DNA of 64,000 bases from Corynebacterium sp. (GTDB taxonomy: Bacteria; Actinomycetota; Actinomycetes; Mycobacteriales; Mycobacteriaceae): positions 90,470-154,469 of the forward strand of contig NZ_JASLIP010000006.1 in the NCBI RefSeq assembly GCF_030152825.1. Direction: 5' to 3'. The notes under the pieces were generated by a model that was not told where the DNA came from, searched no databases, and saw nothing but the letters and a program-made list of their open reading frames with translations. The translations under genes and the position numbers were made by a program. Positions 35,857-45,411 of the stretch are shown piece by piece (position 1 is the stretch's first letter; each line of letters starts with the position of its first letter).

Positions 35857-36861
35857 GTGAGTAACCCCCAGGGCACGGGTAGCGAGAACACACAGGGCGG
35901 GCCGCGCCACCGGCGTGCGCGCCGCGAGGAGTTCGCGCTGCCCGAACCCGAACACGCCCGCACCCCGCCCCGCATCGACCGGCGCTCCCAGGGGCAGGGT
36001 GCCAACTGGCTCAACTTCAGCGACCCCCACGTCCGCATCGGGATCGTCGCGGTTCTCGCGCTGGTCAGCGTGCTCGTCCTCGTCGATGCCTTCCGCGGGG
36101 CAGGGGAGGACGCCGCCACCGACGTGGCAGCCACCAGCAACAGCGACGACCCCGCCGACGGCGCTGCCGGTCCCGTCCCCGGTTCGGGCTACGGGGATCT
36201 GCCGACCGGGCAGCTTCCGCCCGGCGGACCAGTGACCGAAAACAGCAGCGGCAAATTCCGCACCGTCGGTGCCCCGGGACCGAAGGTCGGCGGCGGGAAA
36301 CTCTTCACCTACACCATCGAGATCGAGGACACGATCAACACCGCCGCCTTCGGCGGGGACGACGCCTTCGCCGCGACGGTGGACGCGATCCTCTCCGACC
36401 CGCGCGGCTGGATCGGGCGCGGCAAGTTCGCCTTCCAGCACGTCGCCGCCGGTGAGCTGCCGGAGGGCAAGGAACCCGACCTGCGGATCCAACTGGCCTC
36501 CCAGGACCACACTCACGAGGTCTGCGGCAACACCTTCAAGCTGGAGACCAGCTGCTTCTACTCCGACGGCAACCGGGTCGTCATCAACGAATCCCGCTGG
36601 ATCCGCGGCGCGATCCCATTCCAGGGGGACCTCGGCGCCTACCGCCAGTACGTCATCAACCACGAGGTCGGCCACGGCATCGGATTCGCCGCGCACCAGC
36701 CCTGCCCGAAGGATGGGCAGCTCGCGCCGATCATGATGCAGCAGACCTTGAGCGTGGATAACCGCGTGCTCCGGGACATCAGCAACGAGGATATCTACGG
36801 GGAGAGCGACTCCACCTGTCGCGCGAACCCCTGGCCGTACCCGGTTGCGGAAGAACAATAA
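35857..36861 (+). CDS. DUF3152 family membrane-anchored zincin-like protein
   Basis: This is a 334-residue protein. A cytoplasmic head (1-55, basic) precedes one transmembrane helix (about 61-80). A Gly/Pro-rich linker follows, then the DUF3152 domain (about 145-330): 'FTYTIEIEDTINTAAFGG', 'LSDPRGWIGRGKFAFQHV', 'TSCFYSDGNRVVINESRW', 'VINHEVGHGIGFAAHQPCP' and 'LAPIMMQQTLS'. H269-E-x2-H273 with a third His 6 residues later (the metzincin-like HExxHxxxxxH spacing) gives a plausible zinc site. The GTG at 35857 is preferred: 'AGAGG' lies 9 nt upstream, and the TTG at 35848 directly abuts it. Homologue of Rv3207c. Confidence 0.82.
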   Translation: MSNPQGTGSENTQGGPRHRRARREEFALPEPEHARTPPRIDRRSQGQGANWLNFSDPHVRIGIVAVLALVSVLVLVDAFRGAGEDAATDVAATSNSDDPADGAAGPVPGSGYGDLPTGQLPPGGPVTENSSGKFRTVGAPGPKVGGGKLFTYTIEIEDTINTAAFGGDDAFAATVDAILSDPRGWIGRGKFAFQHVAAGELPEGKEPDLRIQLASQDHTHEVCGNTFKLETSCFYSDGNRVVINESRWIRGAIPFQGDLGAYRQYVINHEVGHGIGFAAHQPCPKDGQLAPIMMQQTLSVDNRVLRDISNEDIYGESDSTCRANPWPYPVAEEQ

Positions 36862-36874
36862 GAGGTGACTCGCC

Positions 36875-38002
36875 GTGAATGACGCCCGCTCTGCTAGTGA
36901 CGGTGCCCGCTCGGCCGGTGCTGCTAGCTCCGGTGCAGCTGGCCCTGCTGGCGCGCTGAGGACCCCGCCGCCGGCCCATATCCTCAACGGCTTCCACGCG
37001 CACGTGGATAACCCCGTCCAGCTTGACCAGCTGTGGTCCTATGGCTGGCGTTGCGACCGCGCGGTGATCTCCCTGGCCGAGGAGCCGATGCGGGCGTCCT
37101 GGATCGCCAAAACCACCGCCAAGATGCGGCCCGCGGGGGTGGGTGTATCGCGCCCCATGCTCTCCACCGATGGCCGGTACACGGTCTCCGGGTGGCGGGC
37201 GCGGACCTTCCTCTCCGGGCACCGCGCGCCGCGTTTCGACGAGATGGCCGCCGCCGCACTGCGCATCAACGAATCCCTCCGCGGCCTGCCACGACCGGAG
37301 TTCCTGGCACCCCCGGAGCTCACGGGCACCTGGGGACAGACGGAGATCTTCGCCGCCGCGGATGCCGCCGCCTTCGCCGAGCAACCCCAAGAGTGGATCG
37401 CCCCGGCCATGGACGCCACCGCCGTGCCCCGCAAGGACATCGCCGAGGCCCTGGCCAAGGCCGTGGAAATCACCGCACTGCGTACCGAGATCATGGCGGA
37501 AGACCAGCTGGTCCACGGCGACGTCATTGGTTGCATGATCTTCGACGGTGCCGCCGACCCCGCGATCACCGACCTGGTGCCCGCATGGCACCCCACCGGC
37601 TGGTCCGTTGCGCTGCTCGTCGTCGACGCGATGGCCTGGGGCAACGGGGACGACGCCCTGTTGGACCGCTGGTCCCACATCCCGGACTTCATGCAGCTCG
37701 CCCTGCGCGCCGTGCTCTACCGGCTCGCGCTGCACGCCATGCTGCCCAACTCACGGCCGGAAGCCTGGCCGGGGCTGTCGCGCACCGCGGACGTCATCGC
37801 CGCGCGCGAGCAGCAGAACGAGGCACGGCAGGAGTGGGAAGACGAGGGCGAGGCCGCCGGAGAAGGCGGGGACGACGCTGGCGACGACGCCGTGGAAACG
37901 GCGGGTGACTCGGCGGGGGAACAGGACAGCGACGAGGACAGCGAGGATGCCGACGAGCGTGGCGGCGCGGACGTCGAAAAACGTCCTGAGCAGGGGCGAT
38001 AG
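36875..38002 (+). CDS. TIGR02569 family protein (Rv3205c type)
   Basis: This is a 375-residue protein. After a Ser/Ala-rich head it reads 'TPPPAHILNGFHAHVDNPVQLDQLWSYGWRCDRAVISLAEEPM' in several conserved pieces, then 'GRYTVSGWRARTFLSGHRAPRF', 'DQLVHGDVIGCMIFDGA' and 'PDFMQLALRAVLYRLALHAM'. The family resembles aminoglycoside/choline kinases: 'LVHGDVIG' corresponds to the Brenner HGD loop. However, the family's activity is unknown. The C-terminal 50 residues are an acidic Glu/Asp/Gly tail. Unlike in mycobacteria, no moeZ gene separates it from the DUF3152 gene. GTG start with AAGAGG upstream. Confidence 0.75.
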   Translation: MNDARSASDGARSAGAASSGAAGPAGALRTPPPAHILNGFHAHVDNPVQLDQLWSYGWRCDRAVISLAEEPMRASWIAKTTAKMRPAGVGVSRPMLSTDGRYTVSGWRARTFLSGHRAPRFDEMAAAALRINESLRGLPRPEFLAPPELTGTWGQTEIFAAADAAAFAEQPQEWIAPAMDATAVPRKDIAEALAKAVEITALRTEIMAEDQLVHGDVIGCMIFDGAADPAITDLVPAWHPTGWSVALLVVDAMAWGNGDDALLDRWSHIPDFMQLALRAVLYRLALHAMLPNSRPEAWPGLSRTADVIAAREQQNEARQEWEDEGEAAGEGGDDAGDDAVETAGDSAGEQDSDEDSEDADERGGADVEKRPEQGR

Positions 38003-38068
38003 TAAGAAAATCGAACACCGCGGACGGACGCGGCGGGGCGTGTCTGCACCGGGTGCCATACTGTTGGC

Positions 38069-41000
38069 ATGACGGACACAGCCAAGAATCAACAGCCGAC
38101 CGCCGTGGCCTCCCCGAGCGCGCCGGAGGACCGCTTGGGGGCGCGCGAGGCCGCGAAGGTCGTGCTGCAGCCGCCACGCCGGGTGGGGGAGGAAGGCCAC
38201 GAGTGGGACGGGCTCGCCGGGGCTATCGTCACGGGTGATGAGCGCATCGATAGTTCCGCGCCGTGGGCAGTGCTGGGTGGCCCGGGGACGGGAAAGACGA
38301 GCCTGCTCGTCGACACGCTGGTCCACTTCCTCGCCGCGGGTGGTTCGGCGGACGAGGTCATGGTGGTCACCCCCACCAAGGACGCCGCTACGGCGGTGAA
38401 CACCCAGCTGGTGGCGCGGCTGGCAAGCATGAGCAGCTTCGCGGCGACGCGCACGCCGGTGCGCTCTGTGCACTCCTGGGCCTTCGCGGCACTGCGCAGC
38501 ATGCTGCTGGCCAGCGACCGGGAAGCGCCGCGCCTGCTCACCGGTGCCGAACACGATGCGGATGTCCGCCTGCTTCTGGCCGGGCACGCCGAGGACGGGG
38601 CGGGGGCCTGGCCGGAGCACATCCGCCCAGCGCTGGGCTACGTGGGGTTTGCCCGCCAGCTGCGCGACCTGCTGCTGCGTGCCGAGGAGCGCGGGGTAGG
38701 GCCGGGCGAGCTCACCGCGCTGGGGGAGAAGTACGACCAGCCGATGTGGGTGGGGGCGGGGCAGTTCCTCGATGAGTACCGGCAGACGAGGCGGTTGGCC
38801 CAGTCCATCAGCCTGAACGCCTCCGAGCTGCTGCACAGCACGCTGCAGGAGATGGAGGGTGGGCCAGGGCGGGCACAGCTCGACCGGTGGCGGGAGAAGC
38901 TGCGGCTGATCCTCATCGATGATGCCCACAACCTGGACCCCGCGGCCGCCGAGTTCCTGGAGCAGTTCTTCACCCCGGACACGCGGGTGGTGCTCGCCGG
39001 GGACCCCGACCAGTGCGTATTCCACTTCCGCGGTGCGGATGAAAAGCTGCTCAGCAAGTACGCCGCCGACGAGAATCATCGCGTGGTGCTCAGCGGCTCC
39101 CAGCGCTTCGGGGTGCCAACCGCGCGTGCCATCAACGCGCTGACCGGGCACCTGCCGCACGTGGATACCCGCATCCCGCTGCGCGTGGCCGAGGACGCCG
39201 CGGCCCAGGGCGTCGAGGCAGCGGCAGGGGAGAAGACCACGCGGGATGCCGGGGCCAAGGGGATCGATGCCGACACCGCGGGGGAGCGGAACCAGCCAAT
39301 CCGGGTGTTGCGGGCGAACTCCGGGACCGCGGAGCGGCTGCACATCACCGATACTCTGCGCCGCGCCCACGTCCGCGACGGTGTGGCCTGGCAGGACATG
39401 GCCGTCATCGTCCGCTCCGTCGGGGAGATCGCGCCCATCCGGCGCGCCCTGCTGACCCACGGGGTGCCCGTGCGGGTGAACCAGACTTCCATCATCCTCG
39501 CGGAACAGCCCCTGATCCGGCTGCTGCTCACCGCCCTGGAAGCCACCTACCGGCCGCTGGAGAACTCGGAGGTCCGCGTGCTCATGGAATCCATGGTTGG
39601 CGGAGCCGACCCCATCATGGTGCGCCGCCTCGAGCGCGTGCTGGCCCAGGCGCTGGCCCGCCAACGCCTGCAGGGCAAGCCCGTGCCGGAGAATGCCGCG
39701 GGCCTGCCGTACCAATCCAGCGACGCACTCAGTGCCCTGCTCAACGGCACCGCCGATGCGGAAGATGCCACCGAGTGGACCGCGGGCTTCAACAACCGCG
39801 AGCTGCAGATCCTGCAGGGCATGAACGACGTCCTCACCGCGGGCAGGGAAGCACTACGAGCAGGACAGTCCGTGGAGATGGTGCTCTGGGAGATCTGGAA
39901 GGCCACCGGGCTGGACACCCGGCTGCAGGAACGCGCCCTGCGCGGCGGGACTTTCGGCTCCCAGGCGGACCAGGACCTCGACTCGGTGATGATACTCTTC
40001 GACATGGCCGGGGACTTCGTCGAGCGCCACCCCAACGCCTCGATCCGAACCTTCTGCGAGGAAGTTCGCGCCCAGGAGCTGCCCACCGGTGGCCGTGAGC
40101 GCGGGATCGCCAGCAACGCCGTGGAGATCCTGCCCGCCCACGCCGCGGTGGGGCGCCAGTGGCACACCGTGGTCGTCTCCCGCGTGCAGGAGGGCAGCTG
40201 GCCCGCCGGGCCGACCGTGGGCGGGCTCTTCGGCCAGCTAGAGCTCGTTGACCTGCTGGACCGGGGCATTGAGCCCGGCACGCGGGTCTCGCGAGTGGCG
40301 AGCGCTGTCCACGAGGAGCGGAGGCTCTTCCTCGTCGCCATCTCGCGGGCGACCCACAACACCCTGGTGACCTGCATCGACAACGCCAGCGTGGAAAATG
40401 GCGTGCCCTCCCGCTTCATTGATGAGATCACCGACGCGCCGGGTGCTGTTGTTCCGCTGGGTGCCGTGGAGCAGGTCGAGCAGGAAGAGCTGGAAGCCGC
40501 GCCGGGCGAGCCCGTGCAAGGGGAACTTGGGCTGGGCCTGGGCCTGGCGGAACCCGCACAGCAGGGAGGGGTTGCAGTTCAGGCCAGCGTGACCGAGCAG
40601 ATGAATCCAGCGGGGCAGATCACCCCAGCGGAACAGCTCAGCGCCCTGCCGCGGGTGCTCGCCCTCGAGCCACTCATCGCCGAGCTGCGCGACGTGGTCA
40701 CCGACCCTACCCAGCGACACCACCGCCGCGTCGCCGCCGCCCGTAACCTCGCTGCGATGGCTGATGCCGGCATCTTCGGCAGTCACCCCGTCGACTGGTG
40801 GGGCATGGCCGAACCCACCACCATGGACCGGATCACCGACCGGCGGGGAGGGGTCTCCTTGAGCCCCTCCAAGCTGGACAATATCGATAATTGCGCGCTC
40901 AAAACCTTTTTCGATGACCACCGCGGGGCGCAGGAGGAAACCAACGCCATGCGGGTGGGCATCGTCGTTCACGCCATTGCCCAGGCGATCATCCAACAAG

Positions 41001-41623
41001 ACCTCAGTCTCGAGGACGCGCGCTACGCCGCACGGGCCGCGCTTCGCTGGGCGGTCGTGGGACCAGAGTTCGAAGTCAACGCAACACTCGAGCGTTGGGA
41101 GCGAGGCATCGAAAACCTCCACAGCTGGATCACGGGCACCCGCGGCGATTCTGAGGGCACAGAATGGGAGGTCGAGCAGCAGCTCTCAACCTCCCTGGGA
41201 ACCCTTCCCACCGGGGAGGAGGTCACCCTCCGCGGCCGAATCGACCTCATGGCCACCGATGAGGACGGCCGGGTGATTGTCTACGACTTTAAAACCGGGA
41301 AAAGCCCCAAAAGCTCGGCCGATGCCCAGGCCAGCCGCCAGCTCGGCGCCTACCAATTCCTCGTGCACGCGGATCGTGGCAAGCAGCCTTATGGTGCGCA
41401 CCTGATCTACCCCGCCACCAATGATGGGAAGCTCAAGAAAGCCAGCCAACCGGACTTCTCGCCCGAACAGCTCGCCGAGACCAAGCAGAATCTGCTCGCC
41501 GCCGCCGAGCAGATCAGTGAGCCCGTGCAGATAGCCACCCCAGGTGACGCGCAGTGCACCTACTGTAGCTACCACCTGATCTGTCCGGCCAAAGACGCCG
41601 GCCGACACGTGGTGAGCTCATGA
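38069..41623 (+). CDS. adnA: AdnA subunit of the AdnAB helicase-nuclease
   Basis: This is a 1184-residue UvrD-like helicase fused to a PD-(D/E)XK nuclease, one half of the heterodimer that resects double-strand breaks. Walker A is 'VLGGPGTGKTSLL' (K76), motif II is 'ILIDDAHNLD' (DDAH rather than DExx), and motif III is 'GDPDQCVFHFRGAD'. The C-terminal RecB-type nuclease has 'RIDLMATDEDG' and 'VYDFKTGK'. It is flanked by C942 and 'CTYCSYHLICP' (C1163, C1166, C1172), four cysteines suited to an Fe-S cluster as in AddB-type nucleases. The adnB ATG overlaps its stop (ATGA). The degenerate Walker B suggests AdnA is the weaker motor, as known in mycobacteria. Confidence 0.9.
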   Translation: MTDTAKNQQPTAVASPSAPEDRLGAREAAKVVLQPPRRVGEEGHEWDGLAGAIVTGDERIDSSAPWAVLGGPGTGKTSLLVDTLVHFLAAGGSADEVMVVTPTKDAATAVNTQLVARLASMSSFAATRTPVRSVHSWAFAALRSMLLASDREAPRLLTGAEHDADVRLLLAGHAEDGAGAWPEHIRPALGYVGFARQLRDLLLRAEERGVGPGELTALGEKYDQPMWVGAGQFLDEYRQTRRLAQSISLNASELLHSTLQEMEGGPGRAQLDRWREKLRLILIDDAHNLDPAAAEFLEQFFTPDTRVVLAGDPDQCVFHFRGADEKLLSKYAADENHRVVLSGSQRFGVPTARAINALTGHLPHVDTRIPLRVAEDAAAQGVEAAAGEKTTRDAGAKGIDADTAGERNQPIRVLRANSGTAERLHITDTLRRAHVRDGVAWQDMAVIVRSVGEIAPIRRALLTHGVPVRVNQTSIILAEQPLIRLLLTALEATYRPLENSEVRVLMESMVGGADPIMVRRLERVLAQALARQRLQGKPVPENAAGLPYQSSDALSALLNGTADAEDATEWTAGFNNRELQILQGMNDVLTAGREALRAGQSVEMVLWEIWKATGLDTRLQERALRGGTFGSQADQDLDSVMILFDMAGDFVERHPNASIRTFCEEVRAQELPTGGRERGIASNAVEILPAHAAVGRQWHTVVVSRVQEGSWPAGPTVGGLFGQLELVDLLDRGIEPGTRVSRVASAVHEERRLFLVAISRATHNTLVTCIDNASVENGVPSRFIDEITDAPGAVVPLGAVEQVEQEELEAAPGEPVQGELGLGLGLAEPAQQGGVAVQASVTEQMNPAGQITPAEQLSALPRVLALEPLIAELRDVVTDPTQRHHRRVAAARNLAAMADAGIFGSHPVDWWGMAEPTTMDRITDRRGGVSLSPSKLDNIDNCALKTFFDDHRGAQEETNAMRVGIVVHAIAQAIIQQDLSLEDARYAARAALRWAVVGPEFEVNATLERWERGIENLHSWITGTRGDSEGTEWEVEQQLSTSLGTLPTGEEVTLRGRIDLMATDEDGRVIVYDFKTGKSPKSSADAQASRQLGAYQFLVHADRGKQPYGAHLIYPATNDGKLKKASQPDFSPEQLAETKQNLLAAAEQISEPVQIATPGDAQCTYCSYHLICPAKDAGRHVVSS

Positions 41624-44600
41624 GCCAACCGCACCATCCACACGACGTGGGCACACCGAACGCCCAGCACACGACCTCGCATAGCGCGCAGCAGCGAAAG
41701 GCAACAATGCAGGAACCAGCCGGTGGAATCATCAGCCCCGAGGAGCTCGCCACCCGGTGGCTCAAGCAGCCCTACCCGCCCACCCCGCAACAATCCGCGG
41801 TCATCAGCGCGCCACCGCAGGGTAGCTATATCGTCGTCGCCGGTGCCGGGGCCGGCAAGACCGAGACGATGGCCGCGCGCGTGGTCTGGCTCGTCGCCAA
41901 CGGCTACGTCCTGCCCGAACACGTCCTCGGCCTGACCTTCACCCGCAAGGCCGCCAACGAGCTCGGCCAGCGCATCCGCGGCCGGCTGGAAACGCTCGCC
42001 CGCAGTGGCTTCCGCGACCAGCTGCCGGCCGACGACCCGCGCCATGAAGCGCTGCGCAATATCTCGCCCGCGGTCTCCACCTACGACTCCTACGCCGGCA
42101 ACATCGTCGGGGAATACGGCCTGCTCGCCCCCGTGGAACCCAGCGGGCGGATCATCAACAATGCCGAGAAGTGGATGATCACCCGCCAGCTGCTCATCGA
42201 TCACGACCGAGAGCTGAGAACCTCACGCTCGATGGGCCGCATGATCGACTTCATCCACACCCTCTCCGAGGAGATGGATAACCACCTCGCTGGCCTCGAT
42301 GACGTCCGCGGCGAAACCGAAGCTCTGATCGACACCTTCCAGCAGGTCGAACACGGCGTGGGCAAGCCCCTCTCCCTTAAGGCATACGAGCTGCGGGACG
42401 CCAATCAGGAACGCCTGGATCTTCTGCCCTGGGTACAGAAGTACTGGGAGCGGCTGAAGGAGCTCGACGTGCGCACCTTCGGCCAGCAGATGACGCTCGC
42501 GGCCAAGTTGGCCTCCGAACATGCGATCGTCGGCCAGTCCCAACGCGAACGCTTCCGCGTGGTCATGTTGGACGAATACCAGGACACCTCGCACGCCCAG
42601 CGTGTGCTGCTGCGCTCCCTCTTCGGGGACGGGAAGGACGACGAGCTCGCCGTCACTGCGGTCGGCGACCCCATGCAGGCGATCTACGGTTTCCGCGGGG
42701 CAACTTCCTCCAACCTCGGGAACTTCGAAGCCGACTTCCCCTTCCGCGGGCAGCCCGCCCAGAAGCTCGAGCTGACCACCTCCTGGCGTAACCCCGCCTC
42801 CGTGCTGGAACTCGCGAACACCGTTTCCTCCCGCACCCTGGGGGAGAACCGCACCGTCTCCGAGCTGAAACCCCGCAAGGGCGCCGACGACGGGGAGATC
42901 CAGGTGGCCTTCTTCGACGAGGAGGACCAGGAACTCGAATGGCTCACCGACCAGCTGCAACAGCGCTGGGAGAACTTCAAGAAGCGTAAGGAAGTCGCCG
43001 CGGTATCGGGGGAGAAGATCGACCCATTCAGCGCGGCCGTGCTCGTGCGGAAGAACAAGGAAGCCCTACCGATCTTCGAGCTCCTGCGCGACAAGGGCGT
43101 GCCCGTGGATCTCACCGGCGGGGCGGGGCTGCTGGACATCCCCGAAGTCGCGGATGTCTACGCCACGCTGCGCGCCCTCGTTGACCCGGAGGACGACCCA
43201 GCCATGCTCCGCCTGCTCACCGGCCCGCGCTTCAACCTCGGGGCCCGCGACCTACAGATCCTCGCGCGTCGCGCCCAGCAGCTCCAGCGCCGCGCCAAGG
43301 GGGACACCGACCCAGGGGCGATGAGCCGCAACGCAGCCAGCGCTGCCACCAGTGCCGGGGCGGAGGATCCCTGGATCCACAACCCCGCCTACGAGGATCT
43401 GAAGAGCCTCGAATCTCCGCTGCGTGAGCAGCTCCTCGAAGCGATCCCCAACCCTGCGGACGCCACCGTGGGGCTGGCAGACGCCATCGCGGACTTCGCC
43501 GATGCCGAAGAGCAGGGGATGAGCCCGCGGGGCGTGCGAGCCATCGCCGAACTCTCCCGCGAGCTCGGCCACCTGCGCCGCAACTGCCTCACCAAGCCGC
43601 TGCCGGACCTCATTGCGGACATCGAGGACATGATCGGCATCCGCACCGAGGTGCTCACTCGCTGGCACCGCAACCCCGATGACTCGATCGGCACCAGCCA
43701 CCTTGACAAGTTCGCGGAGATCGTCCAGGATTTCTCCCGGATGAGCGGCAGCAGTGCGTCTGACCTGGTGGAGTACTTGCGCGCCGCCCACGATCACGAC
43801 GCCGGCCTGGAGCCGGGCGAGATCGAGGCGAAAACCGATACCGTCCAGATTCTCACTGTCCACCGCTCCAAGGGGCTGGAGTGGGACATCGTGGCCGTGC
43901 CCTACGCACACCGCAAGAACTTCTTCGACGCCGAGGCGCCGGGGATCACGATTGACCGGTGGATCTCGAATGCCGAGCTCCTGCCCTCCAGCCTGCGCGG
44001 CGACGCGGAAACCGAAGGCGAACCGGGCGGCTACCCGATCTACGACATCAGCCACGCCGAGAAGAGCGTGGACCTTACCAAGGCCGCTGAGGCCTTCCGG
44101 ACCCAGCTGCTCGCGACCGAGGCGCAGGAGAGCGAAAGGTTGTTCTACGTGGGCATCACCCGTACCGAGCGGGTGCTGCTGGTGAGTGGGGCCGCGTACA
44201 GCCCCGGCAACGATACCGCCCTGGACCCCTCGCTGAACTTGGTGCTGCTGAAAAACCGCATCACCGACTCCCGTGCGCCCCTGCCCGGGGCGAGCGTCCA
44301 CACCTGGTCCGACCTGGGGCGCACCCCGAGCAGCAAGGATACCGCGAGGGTGGAGAAGGGCAACGCCACAGAGATCGACCACTACCTCTATCCGACCCCT
44401 GAACAGATCATCGCCCGGGAGGAATACGCCGCTACCCGCCGCAACACCACTGCCGCCGAGGAGCAGGCCAGCTGGCCGCAGCCCGCGCCACTGGCCAGCC
44501 GGCCTGGTGCGGTCGAGGGCGCGGGCATGGTCGTCGACGCACTCGGCGCGGCAACCACCGGCGACCCCGCAAGCGAATCCGCCGCCAACCAGGACATGCT

Positions 44601-45297
44601 GACCCGGCAGTGGGATGAGGAAACCCGCCTGCTGATCCAAGAGCACCAGCAGCGCACCCTCACCGCCGTGGAGGTCCCGCTCGACCCGATGCTCACCGCA
44701 ACCCAAGCGGTCGCGATGAACAAGGACCCGGAACAGTTCGCGCGGCGTCGTCGTCGCCCCATCCCGATGCAGCCCCAGCCCTACGCCAAGCGCGGAACGG
44801 CCTTCCACAACTGGGTGGAGCAGCACTACAACCAGGCCATGCTCTTCGACGAGGATGAAATGCCCGGTGCCTCCGACGCCACGCTCCAGGATCCGCAGCT
44901 GGAGGAGCTGAAGAACAAGTTCCTCGGCTCCGAGTGGGCCCAGCGCACCCCGGAGTCGGTTGAGGGCTCCTACCTGGTCAACATCGGCGGCTTCGTCTTC
45001 AACGGCCGCATGGATGCGGTCTTCCACGAAGGCGATGACCCCGCCGCAGGCTGGCTCGTCGTCGACTGGAAGACCGGGCAGATGCCCACCGGCCGAGATA
45101 TGAGGAATGCCGAGCTCCAGCTCGCCGCCTACCGGCTGGCCTGGGCGAAAATCCTGAGCCGCCAGCTGGGTGTGGAGGTCCCGGTGGACAACGTGCGCAC
45201 CGCGTTCTTCTATGTCCGCACCCAACACACCCACTACGTGCAAGACTTGCCGAACGAAGAGGAACTCATCGCCCGGCTAGGCTTGGACAAGTCCTAA
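41620..45297 (+). CDS. adnB: AdnB subunit of the AdnAB helicase-nuclease
   Basis: This is a 1225-residue UvrD/Rep-type helicase with a C-terminal RecB-like nuclease. The Q motif 'PPTPQQSAVI' precedes Walker A 'VVAGAGAGKTETM' (K80), Ia 'LTFTRKAANELG', II 'VMLDEYQDTSHAQ' (DEYQD, about 318), III 'AVGDPMQAIYGFRGA', V 'VHRSKGLEWDIVAVP' and VI 'LFYVGITRTERVLLV'. The nuclease motifs are 'NGRMDAVFHE' and 'LVVDWKTGQ'. All helicase motifs are intact, so AdnB is the probable main translocase. It is translationally coupled to adnA by a 4-base overlap. A 150-residue linker (about 900-1050) lies between helicase and nuclease. Confidence 0.92.
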   Translation: MSQPHHPHDVGTPNAQHTTSHSAQQRKATMQEPAGGIISPEELATRWLKQPYPPTPQQSAVISAPPQGSYIVVAGAGAGKTETMAARVVWLVANGYVLPEHVLGLTFTRKAANELGQRIRGRLETLARSGFRDQLPADDPRHEALRNISPAVSTYDSYAGNIVGEYGLLAPVEPSGRIINNAEKWMITRQLLIDHDRELRTSRSMGRMIDFIHTLSEEMDNHLAGLDDVRGETEALIDTFQQVEHGVGKPLSLKAYELRDANQERLDLLPWVQKYWERLKELDVRTFGQQMTLAAKLASEHAIVGQSQRERFRVVMLDEYQDTSHAQRVLLRSLFGDGKDDELAVTAVGDPMQAIYGFRGATSSNLGNFEADFPFRGQPAQKLELTTSWRNPASVLELANTVSSRTLGENRTVSELKPRKGADDGEIQVAFFDEEDQELEWLTDQLQQRWENFKKRKEVAAVSGEKIDPFSAAVLVRKNKEALPIFELLRDKGVPVDLTGGAGLLDIPEVADVYATLRALVDPEDDPAMLRLLTGPRFNLGARDLQILARRAQQLQRRAKGDTDPGAMSRNAASAATSAGAEDPWIHNPAYEDLKSLESPLREQLLEAIPNPADATVGLADAIADFADAEEQGMSPRGVRAIAELSRELGHLRRNCLTKPLPDLIADIEDMIGIRTEVLTRWHRNPDDSIGTSHLDKFAEIVQDFSRMSGSSASDLVEYLRAAHDHDAGLEPGEIEAKTDTVQILTVHRSKGLEWDIVAVPYAHRKNFFDAEAPGITIDRWISNAELLPSSLRGDAETEGEPGGYPIYDISHAEKSVDLTKAAEAFRTQLLATEAQESERLFYVGITRTERVLLVSGAAYSPGNDTALDPSLNLVLLKNRITDSRAPLPGASVHTWSDLGRTPSSKDTARVEKGNATEIDHYLYPTPEQIIAREEYAATRRNTTAAEEQASWPQPAPLASRPGAVEGAGMVVDALGAATTGDPASESAANQDMLTRQWDEETRLLIQEHQQRTLTAVEVPLDPMLTATQAVAMNKDPEQFARRRRRPIPMQPQPYAKRGTAFHNWVEQHYNQAMLFDEDEMPGASDATLQDPQLEELKNKFLGSEWAQRTPESVEGSYLVNIGGFVFNGRMDAVFHEGDDPAAGWLVVDWKTGQMPTGRDMRNAELQLAAYRLAWAKILSRQLGVEVPVDNVRTAFFYVRTQHTHYVQDLPNEEELIARLGLDKS

Positions 45298-45411
45298 GCC
45301 CTAGGATTTGATGGTTCACTACAACCCGCCCCGGGCCTCGGGGCAGGGGTCGGGCCCACCGACGGGTAGGGCACGAACCCACCCCACGCACCCACCTCAG
45401 GATAGGAAGTC

